Shown here: positions 46,447 to 55,404 of the stretch, piece after piece | Position numbering within the stretch: the first letter of the stretch is position 1 | Layout of the letters: every line of letters starts with the position of its first letter | Origin: Viridibacillus soli | Lineage (GTDB): Bacteria; Bacillota; Bacilli; Bacillales_A; Planococcaceae | Assembly: GCF_016612995.1 (NCBI RefSeq) | Contig: NZ_JAEOAH010000017.1 | Coordinates: forward strand, 78,453 to 142,452 | Direction: 5' to 3' | DNA length: 64,000 nt | Program-made: the position numbers and the translations under genes | The notes under the pieces: model-generated | What the model saw: the letters and a program-made list of their open reading frames with translations, nothing else | What the model was told of the DNA's origin: nothing | Database searches by the model: none

Positions 46447-47709
46447 ATGACAGTATCAGATGTAAAGACCGTTCAGGTGGAAAATGTACTAATTGCCTAT
46501 CAATTTTTAAAAGATGTTGTTGCTCACACACCATTGCAAAAAAATGACTATTTATCCGAAAAATATAGCTGTACCGTTTATTTAAAACGTGAAGACTTAC
46601 AACATGTTCGTTCATTTAAACTACGAGGTGCTTACTATAAAATTAAGAGCATTGAAAATGATGCGCGTGAAAAAGGTATTGTTTGCGCAAGTGCCGGTAA
46701 CCACGCACAAGGTGTTGCTTACGCTTGTGCCCATTTAGGCATTCGTGGCCATATTTTCATGCCTACTACTACACCTTCACAAAAAATCGAGCAAGTGAAA
46801 ATGTTCGGACGTGAATTTGTTGAGGTTATTTTATCAGGCGATACTTTTGATGATTCTGCCAAAAGTGCGCAGGCATTTTCAAAAGCTGAAGAGCATATTT
46901 TCATTCACCCATTCGATGATATAGATGTAATCGCTGGTCAAGGTACGGTTGCCGTTGAAGTGATGAATGATATTGAAGAGCCGATTGACTATGTATTTGG
47001 TAGTATTGGTGGGGGCGGCTTGATCGCTGGGGTATCTTCCTATATTAAAAACCTTTCCCCTCAGACTAAAATCATTGGTGTTGAGCCAGGTGGTGCTGCG
47101 AGTATGAAAGCAGCTTTTGCTAATGGTGGCCCTGTCTCATTAGACCATATCGAAAAGTTCGTTGACGGTGCAGCTGTACAGCGCGTTGGCGAAAACACAT
47201 ATGAGATTTGTAAAAAATACATTGATGATATTGTATCTGTTCCTGAAGGTAAAGTTTGTACGACAATTCTTAGTTTATATAATAAGCACGCTATTATTGC
47301 AGAGCCTGCTGGTGCTTTGCCAGTAGCCGCACTTGACTACTATCAAAATCAAATCAAAGGTAAATCCGTTGTTTGTATTATTAGTGGTGGTAACAACGAT
47401 ATCGGTCGTATGCAAGAAATAAAAGAGAAATCTTTGATTCATGAAGGCTTACTATACTATTTTATCGTCAATTTTCCACAACGTGCAGGAGCTCTCCGTC
47501 AGTTCCTAGGCGACGTACTTGGACCAGATGATGATATTACAACATTCGAATATACGAAGAAAAACAATAAAGAAAGTGGCCCAGCACTTGTCGGCATTGA
47601 GATAAAACGCCCTGAAGATTATGCAGGCTTGCTTGTACGTTTGAAACAGAATGGCTTCTCATTTAAAGAAGTGAATAATGATAGTACGTTATTTGCTTTA
47701 TTAGTATAA
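46447..47709 (+). CDS. ilvA: Threonine ammonia-lyase (threonine deaminase) IlvA
   Basis: Deaminates threonine to 2-oxobutanoate, the first step to isoleucine. 420 residues: PLP Lys in VRSFKLRGAYYKI, SAGNHAQGVAYA, the Gly-rich phosphate loop GSIGGGGLIAG, and a C-terminal ACT-like regulatory domain (about 335-420; YFIVNFPQRAGALRQFL). The ATG at 46447 lies 14 nt after GGAGG; the ATG closer to it (46437) opens a different short frame. No T-box recognised upstream. Confidence 0.93.
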   Translation: MTVSDVKTVQVENVLIAYQFLKDVVAHTPLQKNDYLSEKYSCTVYLKREDLQHVRSFKLRGAYYKIKSIENDAREKGIVCASAGNHAQGVAYACAHLGIRGHIFMPTTTPSQKIEQVKMFGREFVEVILSGDTFDDSAKSAQAFSKAEEHIFIHPFDDIDVIAGQGTVAVEVMNDIEEPIDYVFGSIGGGGLIAGVSSYIKNLSPQTKIIGVEPGGAASMKAAFANGGPVSLDHIEKFVDGAAVQRVGENTYEICKKYIDDIVSVPEGKVCTTILSLYNKHAIIAEPAGALPVAALDYYQNQIKGKSVVCIISGGNNDIGRMQEIKEKSLIHEGLLYYFIVNFPQRAGALRQFLGDVLGPDDDITTFEYTKKNNKESGPALVGIEIKRPEDYAGLLVRLKQNGFSFKEVNNDSTLFALLV

Positions 47710-47716
47710 TTTAAAA

Positions 47717-47757
47717 TAAAAAAAGGAATTCTCCTTCTTTGGAAGATTCCTTTTTTT
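47717..47757 (+). terminator. Terminator of ilvA
   Basis: AAAAAGGAAT stem with its complement and a final run of seven T. Confidence 0.82.
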
Positions 47758-47840
47758 ATTGCCATGCTTTACACTATTGAGATGAGAAACTTTGAAATTC
47801 CCCTTCTTCATTGCTCTCCATTATTTAAGGCTATAATTTC

Positions 47841-47877
47841 AAAAAGCTGAAGCTCCCCATAGAGGCTCCAGCTTTTC
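47841..47877 (-). terminator. Terminator of the TrpXYZ-like ABC operon
   Basis: AAAGCTGGAGCCTC pairs imperfectly with GAGCTTCAGCTTT on the minus strand and a U run follows, 13 bases after the ATPase stop codon. Confidence 0.82.
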
Positions 47878-47889
47878 TTTTTCTACTTA

Positions 47890-48687
47890 TTAAACGCTTA
47901 ATAATGTTCGATCTGATACAAGTTTTTCACCGCGGATTCGTTGGAAGGCGTCCATTAAATCGGCGATCGTTAAGTCTTTTTTCGCTTCTGGCTCAACTTC
48001 TAAAATGATTTGGCCTTTATCCATCATTATGAGGCGGTTACCAAGATCAAGCGCTTGCTGCATATTATGGGTAACCATAAGTGTTGTTAGATTATCCTTA
48101 TCAACGAGCTGCTTCGTTAATTTCGTAATAAGTTCTGCACGTGATGGATCAAGGGCAGCTGTATGCTCATCCAATAGCAAAATCGATGGCTTCGTGAATG
48201 TGGCCATTAATAGTGATAACGCTTGACGTTCCCCACCTGATAGCAAGCCTACTTTAGCCGTTAAACGATTTTCCAAATTGAGATGTAATGATTCCAATGA
48301 TTCACGGAACAATTCACGACGCTTCTTATCGACTCCGATTCGTAATCCTCGACTTTTATTGCGTGAATAAGCAATCGCTAAGTTTTCCTCAATTGTCATA
48401 GCTGGCGCAGTACCGGCCATTGGATCTTGGAAAACACGGCCTATAAATTGCGAACGCTTATATTCCGCATATTTTGTCACGTTTTTACCATCTATCTCTA
48501 CAGTACCAAAATCAGGTGTTAAAGCGCCTGAAATCATATTCATCATCGTTGACTTTCCAGCACCATTACTACCAATCACTGTGACAAAATCGCCTGCTTT
48601 TAAATCTAAATTAATTTGGTCCAAGGCTATTTTTTCATCTGGCGTTGCTTCGTTGAAGATTTTATTAATCCCATCTAATTTAAGCAA
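47890..48687 (-). CDS. ABC transporter ATPase (TrpZ-like)
   Basis: A 265-residue ATPase from the preferred TTG at 48687: Walker A GSNGAGKST, signature LSGGERQ, Walker B ILLLDEHTAALD (His in place of the usual Pro after DE), and switch His in VTHNMQQ. GGAGG lies 9 nt before the TTG, and the start overlaps the permease stop by 8 bp. The frame extends 27 codons upstream, but within the permease gene. With the two genes before it, it forms an importer of the PF04392 type. Confidence 0.88.
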   Translation of the reverse strand: MLKLDGINKIFNEATPDEKIALDQINLDLKAGDFVTVIGSNGAGKSTMMNMISGALTPDFGTVEIDGKNVTKYAEYKRSQFIGRVFQDPMAGTAPAMTIEENLAIAYSRNKSRGLRIGVDKKRRELFRESLESLHLNLENRLTAKVGLLSGGERQALSLLMATFTKPSILLLDEHTAALDPSRAELITKLTKQLVDKDNLTTLMVTHNMQQALDLGNRLIMMDKGQIILEVEPEAKKDLTIADLMDAFQRIRGEKLVSDRTLLSV

Positions 48688-49702
48688 GATGTTTCGCCTC
48701 CTGTCCACTAGCAACTTTATGTTCTGCACGGCGTTTTGCCTTGCGCGTACGTTCCTTATGTTTTTCAAGGAATTTCGGTAAAATTAATGCCACGACAACA
48801 ATTAATGCTGTAATCAGTTTCATATCACCTGTATCTAGGAAATCCACGCGGAGTGCGATGGCGATAACGATACGATAAATAATCGCACCGACAATAACAG
48901 CTAAAGTCGTACGGACAATGGTTTTCGTTCCCAGAATAGCTTCTCCGATAATAACGGATGCTAAGCCAATGACAATCATCCCGATCCCCATACTAACATC
49001 TGCAAATTTTGTATATTGTGCAATTAAAGCACCTGATAATGCGACCAGTGCATTTGAAATACCAAGGCCTAAAATGATTAAGGTATCTGTATTTGCCGAG
49101 AAGCTACGGATCATTTTGTCATTATCCCCTGTTGCACGAATAGCTAAACCGACTTCTGTTTTTAAGAACCTGTCGAAAATAATTTTGATGGAAAAAGTTA
49201 CGATGATCATGATAAATAATGTGCCCCATGTTTTTGGCATATTATCAATACCGATGCTTGCCAATACATTATTAAATGCTGTATCAATGCCTAGATTACC
49301 CCACCAACCAAAGAAAATCGTGAACAGTGAATCGACGTTTGAAAGCGGCACATTTGGACGCCCAATTGCTGTTTCAGTCGTTGTTCCCATAATACGTAAA
49401 TTGATGGAATAAAGAGCAATCATCATTAAAATTCCTGACAATAGAGGATTAATTTTCGCCTTTGTATGCAATATTCCCGTCATACATCCCGCTAAGAAAC
49501 CAGCGACAATTGCAGCAGCCGTCGCTAATGCCGGATGATAGCCTAGTACAATTAAAGTTGCCGCTGTTGCAGCACCTGTTACAAAACTACCGTCCACTGT
49601 TAAATCAGGGAAATCCAAAACTCGGAATGTAAGGTACACTCCGAGCGCCATAATTGCATAGATGATCCCTTGCTCAACCGAGCCAAAGATTGCTGTAAAC
49701 AT
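48680..49702 (-). CDS. ABC transporter permease (TrpY-like, branched-chain-type fold)
   Basis: A 340-residue permease with about nine hydrophobic helices; N-terminal VEQGIIYAIMALGVYLTFRVLDFPDLTVDGSF is the family hallmark region. Ends in a basic cytoplasmic tail (EKHKERTRKAKRRAEHK). The substrate class of these transporters includes tryptophan in streptococci; here it is unknown. Confidence 0.86.
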   Translation of the reverse strand: MFTAIFGSVEQGIIYAIMALGVYLTFRVLDFPDLTVDGSFVTGAATAATLIVLGYHPALATAAAIVAGFLAGCMTGILHTKAKINPLLSGILMMIALYSINLRIMGTTTETAIGRPNVPLSNVDSLFTIFFGWWGNLGIDTAFNNVLASIGIDNMPKTWGTLFIMIIVTFSIKIIFDRFLKTEVGLAIRATGDNDKMIRSFSANTDTLIILGLGISNALVALSGALIAQYTKFADVSMGIGMIVIGLASVIIGEAILGTKTIVRTTLAVIVGAIIYRIVIAIALRVDFLDTGDMKLITALIVVVALILPKFLEKHKERTRKAKRRAEHKVASGQEAKHLA

Positions 49703-49719
49703 GTAGAATCATCTCCTAT

Positions 49720-50727
49720 CTATTCGACTACTTCTGCTTTCCATCCGTCTTTAATGTCTATGCCAATTTGTTCAGCTGTCTTCTTGTTGATTTTGAATTT
49801 TAAGTTTTTAGGATATGCCACTGCAATATCCTCTGATTTTGCACCATTTTTTAAGATTTTTACCGCCATTTCACCGGCTTCATAACCGATATCCGTATAT
49901 TCAAAACCGAAAGCACCTAGCCCACCACGTTCAACTGAATCTAGCTCTCCAACCATTACAGGAATTTTCTTATCGTTTGCAACATCTAGTACTGACTCAA
50001 GTGCTGTAACAACAGTATTGTCAGTGATAATGTAAATAGAATCTACTTTACCAACTAATGATTCCGTTGCTTGTTTTACTTCTGCTGATGTTGAAACAGA
50101 TGCTTCTACTACTTCAATACCTACTTTTTTAGCTTCTGCCTTTACGATATCCACTTGTGCACGTGAATTTTGCTCTCCTGAATTGAAGACCATACCCAAT
50201 TTTTTAGTACCAAGTTCTTCAGCCAAAAATTTCACTGTGTTTGGAATGGCCTCTGGATGTGTATCAACTGTACCCGTTACGTTACCACCTGGAGCTTCCA
50301 TCGATGTGACAAGTTCTGCTCCTACTGCATCTGTTACTGATGTGAAAAGAACTGGAATTTCAGTAGTTGCAGCTGCAACTGCTTGGGCACTTGGCGTTGC
50401 GTTAGCGAAGATTAAATCCACACCGCCAGCTACTAAGTTGTTTGCTACAGTAGTATTTACACTTGAATCGCCTTGTGCATTTTCAATTTTATATTCTACT
50501 TTAAGGCCGCTATCTTCAAGTGCTTTTTTAAAGCCCTCTGTTGCTGCGTTTAATGATGGATGTTCAACGTATTGAGAAATACCAATTTTGTATGTCTTCT
50601 CATCTGATGAACTAGATCCGGCATTGCTTGTTTCCGGAGAATCTCCTTTATCTTTACTGCCACAAGCTGCTAATACAAGCATTGCTGCAAAAAGTAAAAA
50701 TATAACCTTTTTGTAACCTTTCTTCAT
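49720..50727 (-). CDS. ABC transporter substrate-binding lipoprotein (PF04392 type, TrpX-like)
   Basis: A 335-residue lipoprotein: signal peptide with lipobox LAAC (Cys about 22), a Ser-rich linker, then a periplasmic-binding fold (YKIGISQYVEHPSLNAATEGF; NATPSAQAVAAATTEIPVLFTSVTD; LGMVFNSGEQNS). It is the first gene of the importer operon. Ligand probably an amino acid or related aromatic compound, by family only. Confidence 0.86.
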   Translation of the reverse strand: MKKGYKKVIFLLFAAMLVLAACGSKDKGDSPETSNAGSSSSDEKTYKIGISQYVEHPSLNAATEGFKKALEDSGLKVEYKIENAQGDSSVNTTVANNLVAGGVDLIFANATPSAQAVAAATTEIPVLFTSVTDAVGAELVTSMEAPGGNVTGTVDTHPEAIPNTVKFLAEELGTKKLGMVFNSGEQNSRAQVDIVKAEAKKVGIEVVEASVSTSAEVKQATESLVGKVDSIYIITDNTVVTALESVLDVANDKKIPVMVGELDSVERGGLGAFGFEYTDIGYEAGEMAVKILKNGAKSEDIAVAYPKNLKFKINKKTAEQIGIDIKDGWKAEVVE

Positions 50728-51079
50728 ATAAAAAGCCCCCTATTTGAATCATCATCACTTCTATTTTTCTACCGTAACTATAATTATTGTTATATTACAG
50801 TTTGAAAAAACAACCGTCAACAACATTATGAATATTCAGTAAACTCAAAATAACACATCTTTATCACTTCAACGCGTTGAACCGTTGAATCTCAACGCTT
50901 TTACGCACTTTATATATATGTGAACATTTTGTGAATTGTTTTTATTCCACAAAATGTTCTACACTATTATCTAATTTCAATTAGAACTTTTCATAAATTA
51001 ATTTGACTAAGACGGTAAAGTTTCCTACCCATTTTTTTCGAAGAGTAATAGAACTCACCTTGAAGCCAAGCTATAAAAA
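50728..51079. other. Intergenic stretch without a recognised gene
   Basis: AT-rich leader and promoter region for the binding-protein gene, with GGGGGC close to its ATG. It contains a small inverted repeat around 50,867-50,905 (CAACGCGTTGAACCGTTGAATCTC-like arms, AACG-rich). No T-box or riboswitch was recognised. Confidence 0.4.
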
Positions 51080-51135
51080 CAAAAAGTACCAGGCTCAAAA
51101 ACAAATAAAATTGTTTCAGAACATGGTACTTTTCT
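51080..51135 (-). terminator. Terminator of the siderophore permease operon
   Basis: AAAAGTACCA (51,124-51,134, minus strand) pairs with TGGTACTTTTT (51,081-51,091), followed by a U run. Located 31 bases after the reductase stop codon. Confidence 0.78.
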
Positions 51136-51165
51136 ATAGCATTGCTATACCATTTACACAATTAG

Positions 51166-52224
51166 TTAGTTTTTTGCTGCATATAAATGTTTTACTAATT
51201 CTCTATTCTTTTCTTTGAAAATCTCATTATGTGATGAGACCATTCCATATTCATATGCATCTGGTATTACGTATTGCTTCGCTTTATTCACTGCATTTGC
51301 TGCATCTTGAAATGCTCCGGCAATTAAATGTAGCTTTCCTTCATGATTCAAAATATCTCCTGCTGCATATAGACCCTCTACAGACGTTTCACTTAAAGGA
51401 CTACCCGCAATACTATACTCATTTGCCATTTCAATATTTAATCCACTATTTGATGTTAGCTCTTTATCTCTTTCATAACCGTGATTAATAATTACTTCAT
51501 CAACAGGTAGTTGGATAATATTGCCATCTTCAATGCTGAGCAACTCGACTTTTTCAATACTTTCGTGACTACTTGACGCAATTAGTTTTTCAATTGATGT
51601 ATTCAATAAGCATTCAACAGAACTATTAAATAGCCGAGATACCTCTGCTTCATGCCCTTTTAACATGTCCTTTCGGTAAGTCAAATAGACTTTTTTCGCA
51701 ATCGGCTCCAATTCATTTGCCCAGTCTACAGCGGCATTTCCGCCTCCCGAAATCAATACTGTTTTACCTTGGAAACGTGAAAGTGATTTTACCGTATAAT
51801 GCAAGTTTGAAACCTCAAAACGTTCAGCACCTTCGATTTCCAATTTTGTTGGCTTTAAAATACCGCCCCCAACAGCTAAAATTACTGTTTTTGAAAAGTG
51901 TTTTTGGTTCGAAGATGTCTGAACAATAAAGTTTCCATCTTCACCTTTGTTGATCGACGTCACTTTTTCCCCCAATACAACCTCAGGCTCAAAAGTCATT
52001 CCCTGCTGAATCAATTGTTCAATCAGTCGTTCTCCCGTAACAGGTGTTAGACCACCTATATCCCAAATCATTTTTTCTGGATACACATGCACTTTTCCAC
52101 CTAAATAAGTTTGGTACTCAATAATTTTTGTTTTCATTTCTCTTAGACCACTATAGAAAGCTGAAAAAAGTCCTGCTGGTCCGCCACCAATAATTGTTAC
52201 GTCATACAATTGTTCTGAATTCAT
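51166..52224 (-). CDS. Type 2 ferredoxin/flavodoxin-NADP reductase (YumC/YcgT-like)
   Basis: A 352-residue thioredoxin-reductase-fold flavoprotein: FAD motif TIIGGGPAGLFSAFYSG, NADPH motif VLISGGGNAAVDWA, and GLYAAGDILNHEGKLHLIAGAFQDAANAVN near the C-terminus. The CxxC of thioredoxin reductase is absent, as in YumC-type ferredoxin reductases. Last gene of the Fur-linked permease operon, so it may supply electrons for reductive iron release from imported siderophores; this role is inferred from context. Confidence 0.86.
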   Translation of the reverse strand: MNSEQLYDVTIIGGGPAGLFSAFYSGLREMKTKIIEYQTYLGGKVHVYPEKMIWDIGGLTPVTGERLIEQLIQQGMTFEPEVVLGEKVTSINKGEDGNFIVQTSSNQKHFSKTVILAVGGGILKPTKLEIEGAERFEVSNLHYTVKSLSRFQGKTVLISGGGNAAVDWANELEPIAKKVYLTYRKDMLKGHEAEVSRLFNSSVECLLNTSIEKLIASSSHESIEKVELLSIEDGNIIQLPVDEVIINHGYERDKELTSNSGLNIEMANEYSIAGSPLSETSVEGLYAAGDILNHEGKLHLIAGAFQDAANAVNKAKQYVIPDAYEYGMVSSHNEIFKEKNRELVKHLYAAKN

Positions 52225-52273
52225 ATTGAATCCTCCTATTTAAATTATTATTTTGATACTCAAAATGTCTTCT

Positions 52274-53311
52274 CTATGCTTTTGACTTTGCAAGTAGATA
52301 TAAGAAATAAGGTGCTCCAATGACTGCAACGACAATTCCAGCTGGAACTTCAGATGGTTCTAATATCCATCTACCTATCGTGTCCGCAGTTATTAACAAA
52401 AGGCTACCTACCAAAGCAGCTGTCGGTAACAGATACTGATGTTTTGCACCTACTAATTGACGTGCTAAATGTGGTGCGATTAAACCAATAAAACCAATTC
52501 CTCCACTGACAGATACACTTGCACCAGCTAAGCCAACTGCCACTGCAAGTAAAATTAATCGCTCTTTTTCTATAGCTAGTCCAAGTCCAGTAGCAGGTAT
52601 CTCTCCTAGATTTAATGTATTTAAAACACGAGCTTTCGAATAAGCGATTGGTAATAAAATCAGAATCCAAGGTAATAATGCCAAGACAAAGCTCCAGTTA
52701 GAGCCCCAAATACTACCCGCCATCCAAACAGCAACAAATTGATAGTTTTCAGGCGATAATCTTAATGTCAATACAATCATTACCGCACTAATACCCGCCG
52801 CTACTGCAACACCTGTTAACAATAGCCTTGTAGGCGAAATACCTTCTCCACGTTTATATGCAAGTACATAAATGAGTATGGCTGTGGTTCCCGCACCTAT
52901 AAACGCTAATATAGGAAGGAAAAAAACAGGAGCTGCTGTTGTAGTTGGAAAGAACGAAATAAATAACATAACAGCTACCCCTGCACCTGAATTAATCCCT
53001 AAAATTCCAGGATCTGCTAATGCATTTCTTGAAACTCCTTGCAATATGCTTCCTGATACAGCTAACGCCATTCCTACTAATATAGAGATGACGATTCTCG
53101 GCAATCTAAAATCAAACAAGATAATATTCTGTTTATCCGTCCCCATTCCAAATAATGTTCGGATTAATTCCATTGGGGTTAGCCTTATAAAACCTGTACT
53201 CATACTTATCATGAACATTATTATGATGAGTATAAAAACAGAAAGAATAAGAAAGATATTCTTCCGATGCTTTTTCTGTTGATAAGCAGAAATGTAATTT
53301 TCCTCAGTCAC
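52274..53311 (-). CDS. Iron-siderophore ABC permease (FecD/FhuG-like)
   Basis: A 345-residue FecCD permease: first helix near 17-38, then FRLPRIVISILVGMALAVSGSILQG, NALADPGILGINSGAGVAV and GFIGLIAPHLARQLVG. Its start overlaps the previous permease gene by 4 bp (53308-53311). Forms the heterodimeric channel with it. Confidence 0.92.
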   Translation of the reverse strand: MTEENYISAYQQKKHRKNIFLILSVFILIIIMFMISMSTGFIRLTPMELIRTLFGMGTDKQNIILFDFRLPRIVISILVGMALAVSGSILQGVSRNALADPGILGINSGAGVAVMLFISFFPTTTAAPVFFLPILAFIGAGTTAILIYVLAYKRGEGISPTRLLLTGVAVAAGISAVMIVLTLRLSPENYQFVAVWMAGSIWGSNWSFVLALLPWILILLPIAYSKARVLNTLNLGEIPATGLGLAIEKERLILLAVAVGLAGASVSVSGGIGFIGLIAPHLARQLVGAKHQYLLPTAALVGSLLLITADTIGRWILEPSEVPAGIVVAVIGAPYFLYLLAKSKA

Positions 53312-54354
53312 AGCTCTTTTCCTCCTTTACGCGCAAGATAAAGGAAGAACGGAACACCAATTAAAGCAATTAATGCTCCGATAGGCGTTTCATAAGGTGG
53401 ATTAATCATTCTCGCAGCAAAATCTGCTAGTATAACTAAGAGACTTCCTAAAATTGCTGAACAAGGTATAATCCAACGATAATCGTTACCTACAAGGAAA
53501 CGAGTTAAGTGGGGGACGATTAATCCAACAAACCCAACTGCCCCTACAACTGAAACGGCAGCACCCGCCAACACTAATACGACAACTGATCCGAAGAATT
53601 TTATCTTCCCTGTTCGTTGTCCAAGTCCAATTGCAACTTCATCTCCAAGACTAAGCAATGTGATTGATTTTGACAGCATAATTGCTCCTATAATTGCTGC
53701 TATTATCCATGGAGACATAACTTTAAGATGCTCCCACTTTGTACCGGAAACACCACCTGCATACCAAAACGCCAAGTCTTGACCAATGTGATAATAAATT
53801 GCAATCCCTTCACTAAGCGCTCCAAGTAAAGCACTGACCGCTGCTCCTGCTAATACAAGACGCATAGGTGTTAAACCACCCTTTGCCAATGAACCCACTC
53901 CGTAAACAATACCTGCACTTAATGCTGCTCCCAAAAATGAGAATAAAATAATATACATATAAGGTAAGCCAGGGAAGAAAGCAAAACAGATAGCAAGCAT
54001 GAAAGCCGCACCTGCATTTAATCCTAATAGACCCGAATCAGCTAATGGATTTCGTGTCATTCCTTGCATAATAGATCCCGCTACAGCAAAACACACTCCT
54101 ACTAAACCTGCACCAAGAACTCTTGGTAGTCTTATATCTTGAATAATTTGGTGCGTTGTCAAATTGGGGTTAAATTGAAAAACAGCAGACCAAACAGTCG
54201 CAAAATCAATATCTGCTGCGCCAAATGATACTGATAACCCTATCGAGAATAAAAGTCCTATCGTTCCACCCATTAATATGAAAGTTGCAATAATTGGACG
54301 TGAACCCTTATATACTTTCTTTAAATCTATTGACTCTTCTACTGAATCTGACAT
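53308..54354 (-). CDS. Iron-siderophore ABC permease (FecC/FhuB-like)
   Basis: A 348-residue FecCD permease: IRLPRVLGAGLVGVCFAVAGS, NPLADSGLLGLNAGAAFML and GFVGLIVPHLTRFLVG. About ten helices. Lies 17 nt after the ATPase gene in the same operon. The substrate would be set by the lipoproteins encoded upstream. Confidence 0.92.
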   Translation of the reverse strand: MSDSVEESIDLKKVYKGSRPIIATFILMGGTIGLLFSIGLSVSFGAADIDFATVWSAVFQFNPNLTTHQIIQDIRLPRVLGAGLVGVCFAVAGSIMQGMTRNPLADSGLLGLNAGAAFMLAICFAFFPGLPYMYIILFSFLGAALSAGIVYGVGSLAKGGLTPMRLVLAGAAVSALLGALSEGIAIYYHIGQDLAFWYAGGVSGTKWEHLKVMSPWIIAAIIGAIMLSKSITLLSLGDEVAIGLGQRTGKIKFFGSVVVLVLAGAAVSVVGAVGFVGLIVPHLTRFLVGNDYRWIIPCSAILGSLLVILADFAARMINPPYETPIGALIALIGVPFFLYLARKGGKEL

Positions 54355-54371
54355 CTACTTTCTCCTTACTA

Positions 54372-55187
54372 TTATTCAACAGTTTGCAATAAGCATTCTG
54401 TTTCTTTATTCAATTGATAAGATAAACAAATTGGATTTTGGCTAAAAGGACATGTCATTAAAATTGCATTAATATCAAAAACTGCTTTTAAATTTTCACT
54501 TTTCATTACTTTTTTAGGTTCCCCTTCTGTAATAATTTCACCGTCCTTCATCGCAATCATATAATGCGAGAAACGTGATGCATGATTCAAATCATGCAAT
54601 ACCATTACAATTGTTTTTCCTTCTTCTTCATTTAACTTTTTAAGCAATAGGAGAATATCAAGTTGATGTGCTAAGTCCAAATAAGTTGTTGGTTCATCCA
54701 ATATTAATATTTCCGTATCTTGTGCAAGTGCCATTGCAATCCATACACGCTGCCGTTGTCCGCCAGATAACGCTTCTACAGGGCGATCTCTTAGCTCACC
54801 TAATCCAGTGACTTCAATTGCCCAATGAATATGTTTTAAATCTTCTTTTTTCAATGTACCAAAGCCTCTCTGGTGGGGAAATCGACCGTATGAGACTAAT
54901 TCAAATATCGTAAGCCCAGGTGGTGCTTCAGCGCTCTGTGGCAAAATTGCCAGTTTCTTAGCAATTTCTTTAGTTGAAACTTGTTGAATTGCACGTCCAT
55001 CTAAAAATATCGCACCCTTTTGTGTTTTTAAAATCCTTGCAACTGCTTTTAGGAGCGTAGATTTACCACATCCATTTGGGCCAATAATGGTCGTGATTTT
55101 TTTTTCAGGAATTGCCGCACTTAACTCTTCTATAATTACAGTGTTTGAATACCCAACTGCTATATGATCGACAGTAAGAACTGACAT
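54372..55187 (-). CDS. Iron-siderophore ABC transporter ATPase (FecE/FhuC-like)
   Basis: A 271-residue ATPase: Walker A GPNGCGKST, Q-loop LPQSAEAP, signature LSGGQRQR, Walker B ILILDEPTTYLD and switch His in VLHDLNHA. The C-terminal tail has Cys residues (MTCPFSQNPICLSYQLNKETECLL) not needed for catalysis. A Fur-box-like site lies about 40 bp upstream, so the operon ATPase-FecC-FecD-reductase is probably iron-repressed. Confidence 0.92.
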   Translation of the reverse strand: MSVLTVDHIAVGYSNTVIIEELSAAIPEKKITTIIGPNGCGKSTLLKAVARILKTQKGAIFLDGRAIQQVSTKEIAKKLAILPQSAEAPPGLTIFELVSYGRFPHQRGFGTLKKEDLKHIHWAIEVTGLGELRDRPVEALSGGQRQRVWIAMALAQDTEILILDEPTTYLDLAHQLDILLLLKKLNEEEGKTIVMVLHDLNHASRFSHYMIAMKDGEIITEGEPKKVMKSENLKAVFDINAILMTCPFSQNPICLSYQLNKETECLLQTVE

Positions 55188-55227
55188 ATTTGTTTATCAC
55201 CTTTCCTTTGCCTTACGGAACTATATC

Positions 55228-55246
55228 GAGAATGATTATCGTTATC
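55228..55246 (-). promoter_or_regulatory. Fur box upstream of the siderophore ATPase/permease operon
   Basis: GAGAATGATTATCGTTATC matches the 19-bp Fur consensus at 16 positions and lies about 40 bp before the ATPase start. Confidence 0.8.
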
Positions 55247-55350
55247 ATTTAATTTAGTATAAAGTAGGTTGAAAATATTTACAACTTTTTCACAATTGCT
55301 CAAAGATTCCTGCCAAACTACTACTGAAACTATATTCAATTCAAAAGTTT

Positions 55351-55402
55351 TCAATAAAAAGAAAGATGTTCCCACACCATTAAGTAGGTAGGGACCATCC
55401 TT
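55351..55402 (-). terminator. Terminator after the first siderophore-binding lipoprotein gene
   Basis: GATGGTCCC pairs with GGGAACATC (one mismatch) on the minus strand, followed by a U-rich tract. It separates the lipoprotein genes from the permease operon. Confidence 0.7.
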
Positions 55403-55404
55403 TT

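Noticed and set aside
50728..51000. T-box or riboswitch before the TrpX-like gene
   Set aside because: The leader is short and AT-rich with none of the conserved elements; only a weak inverted repeat is present.
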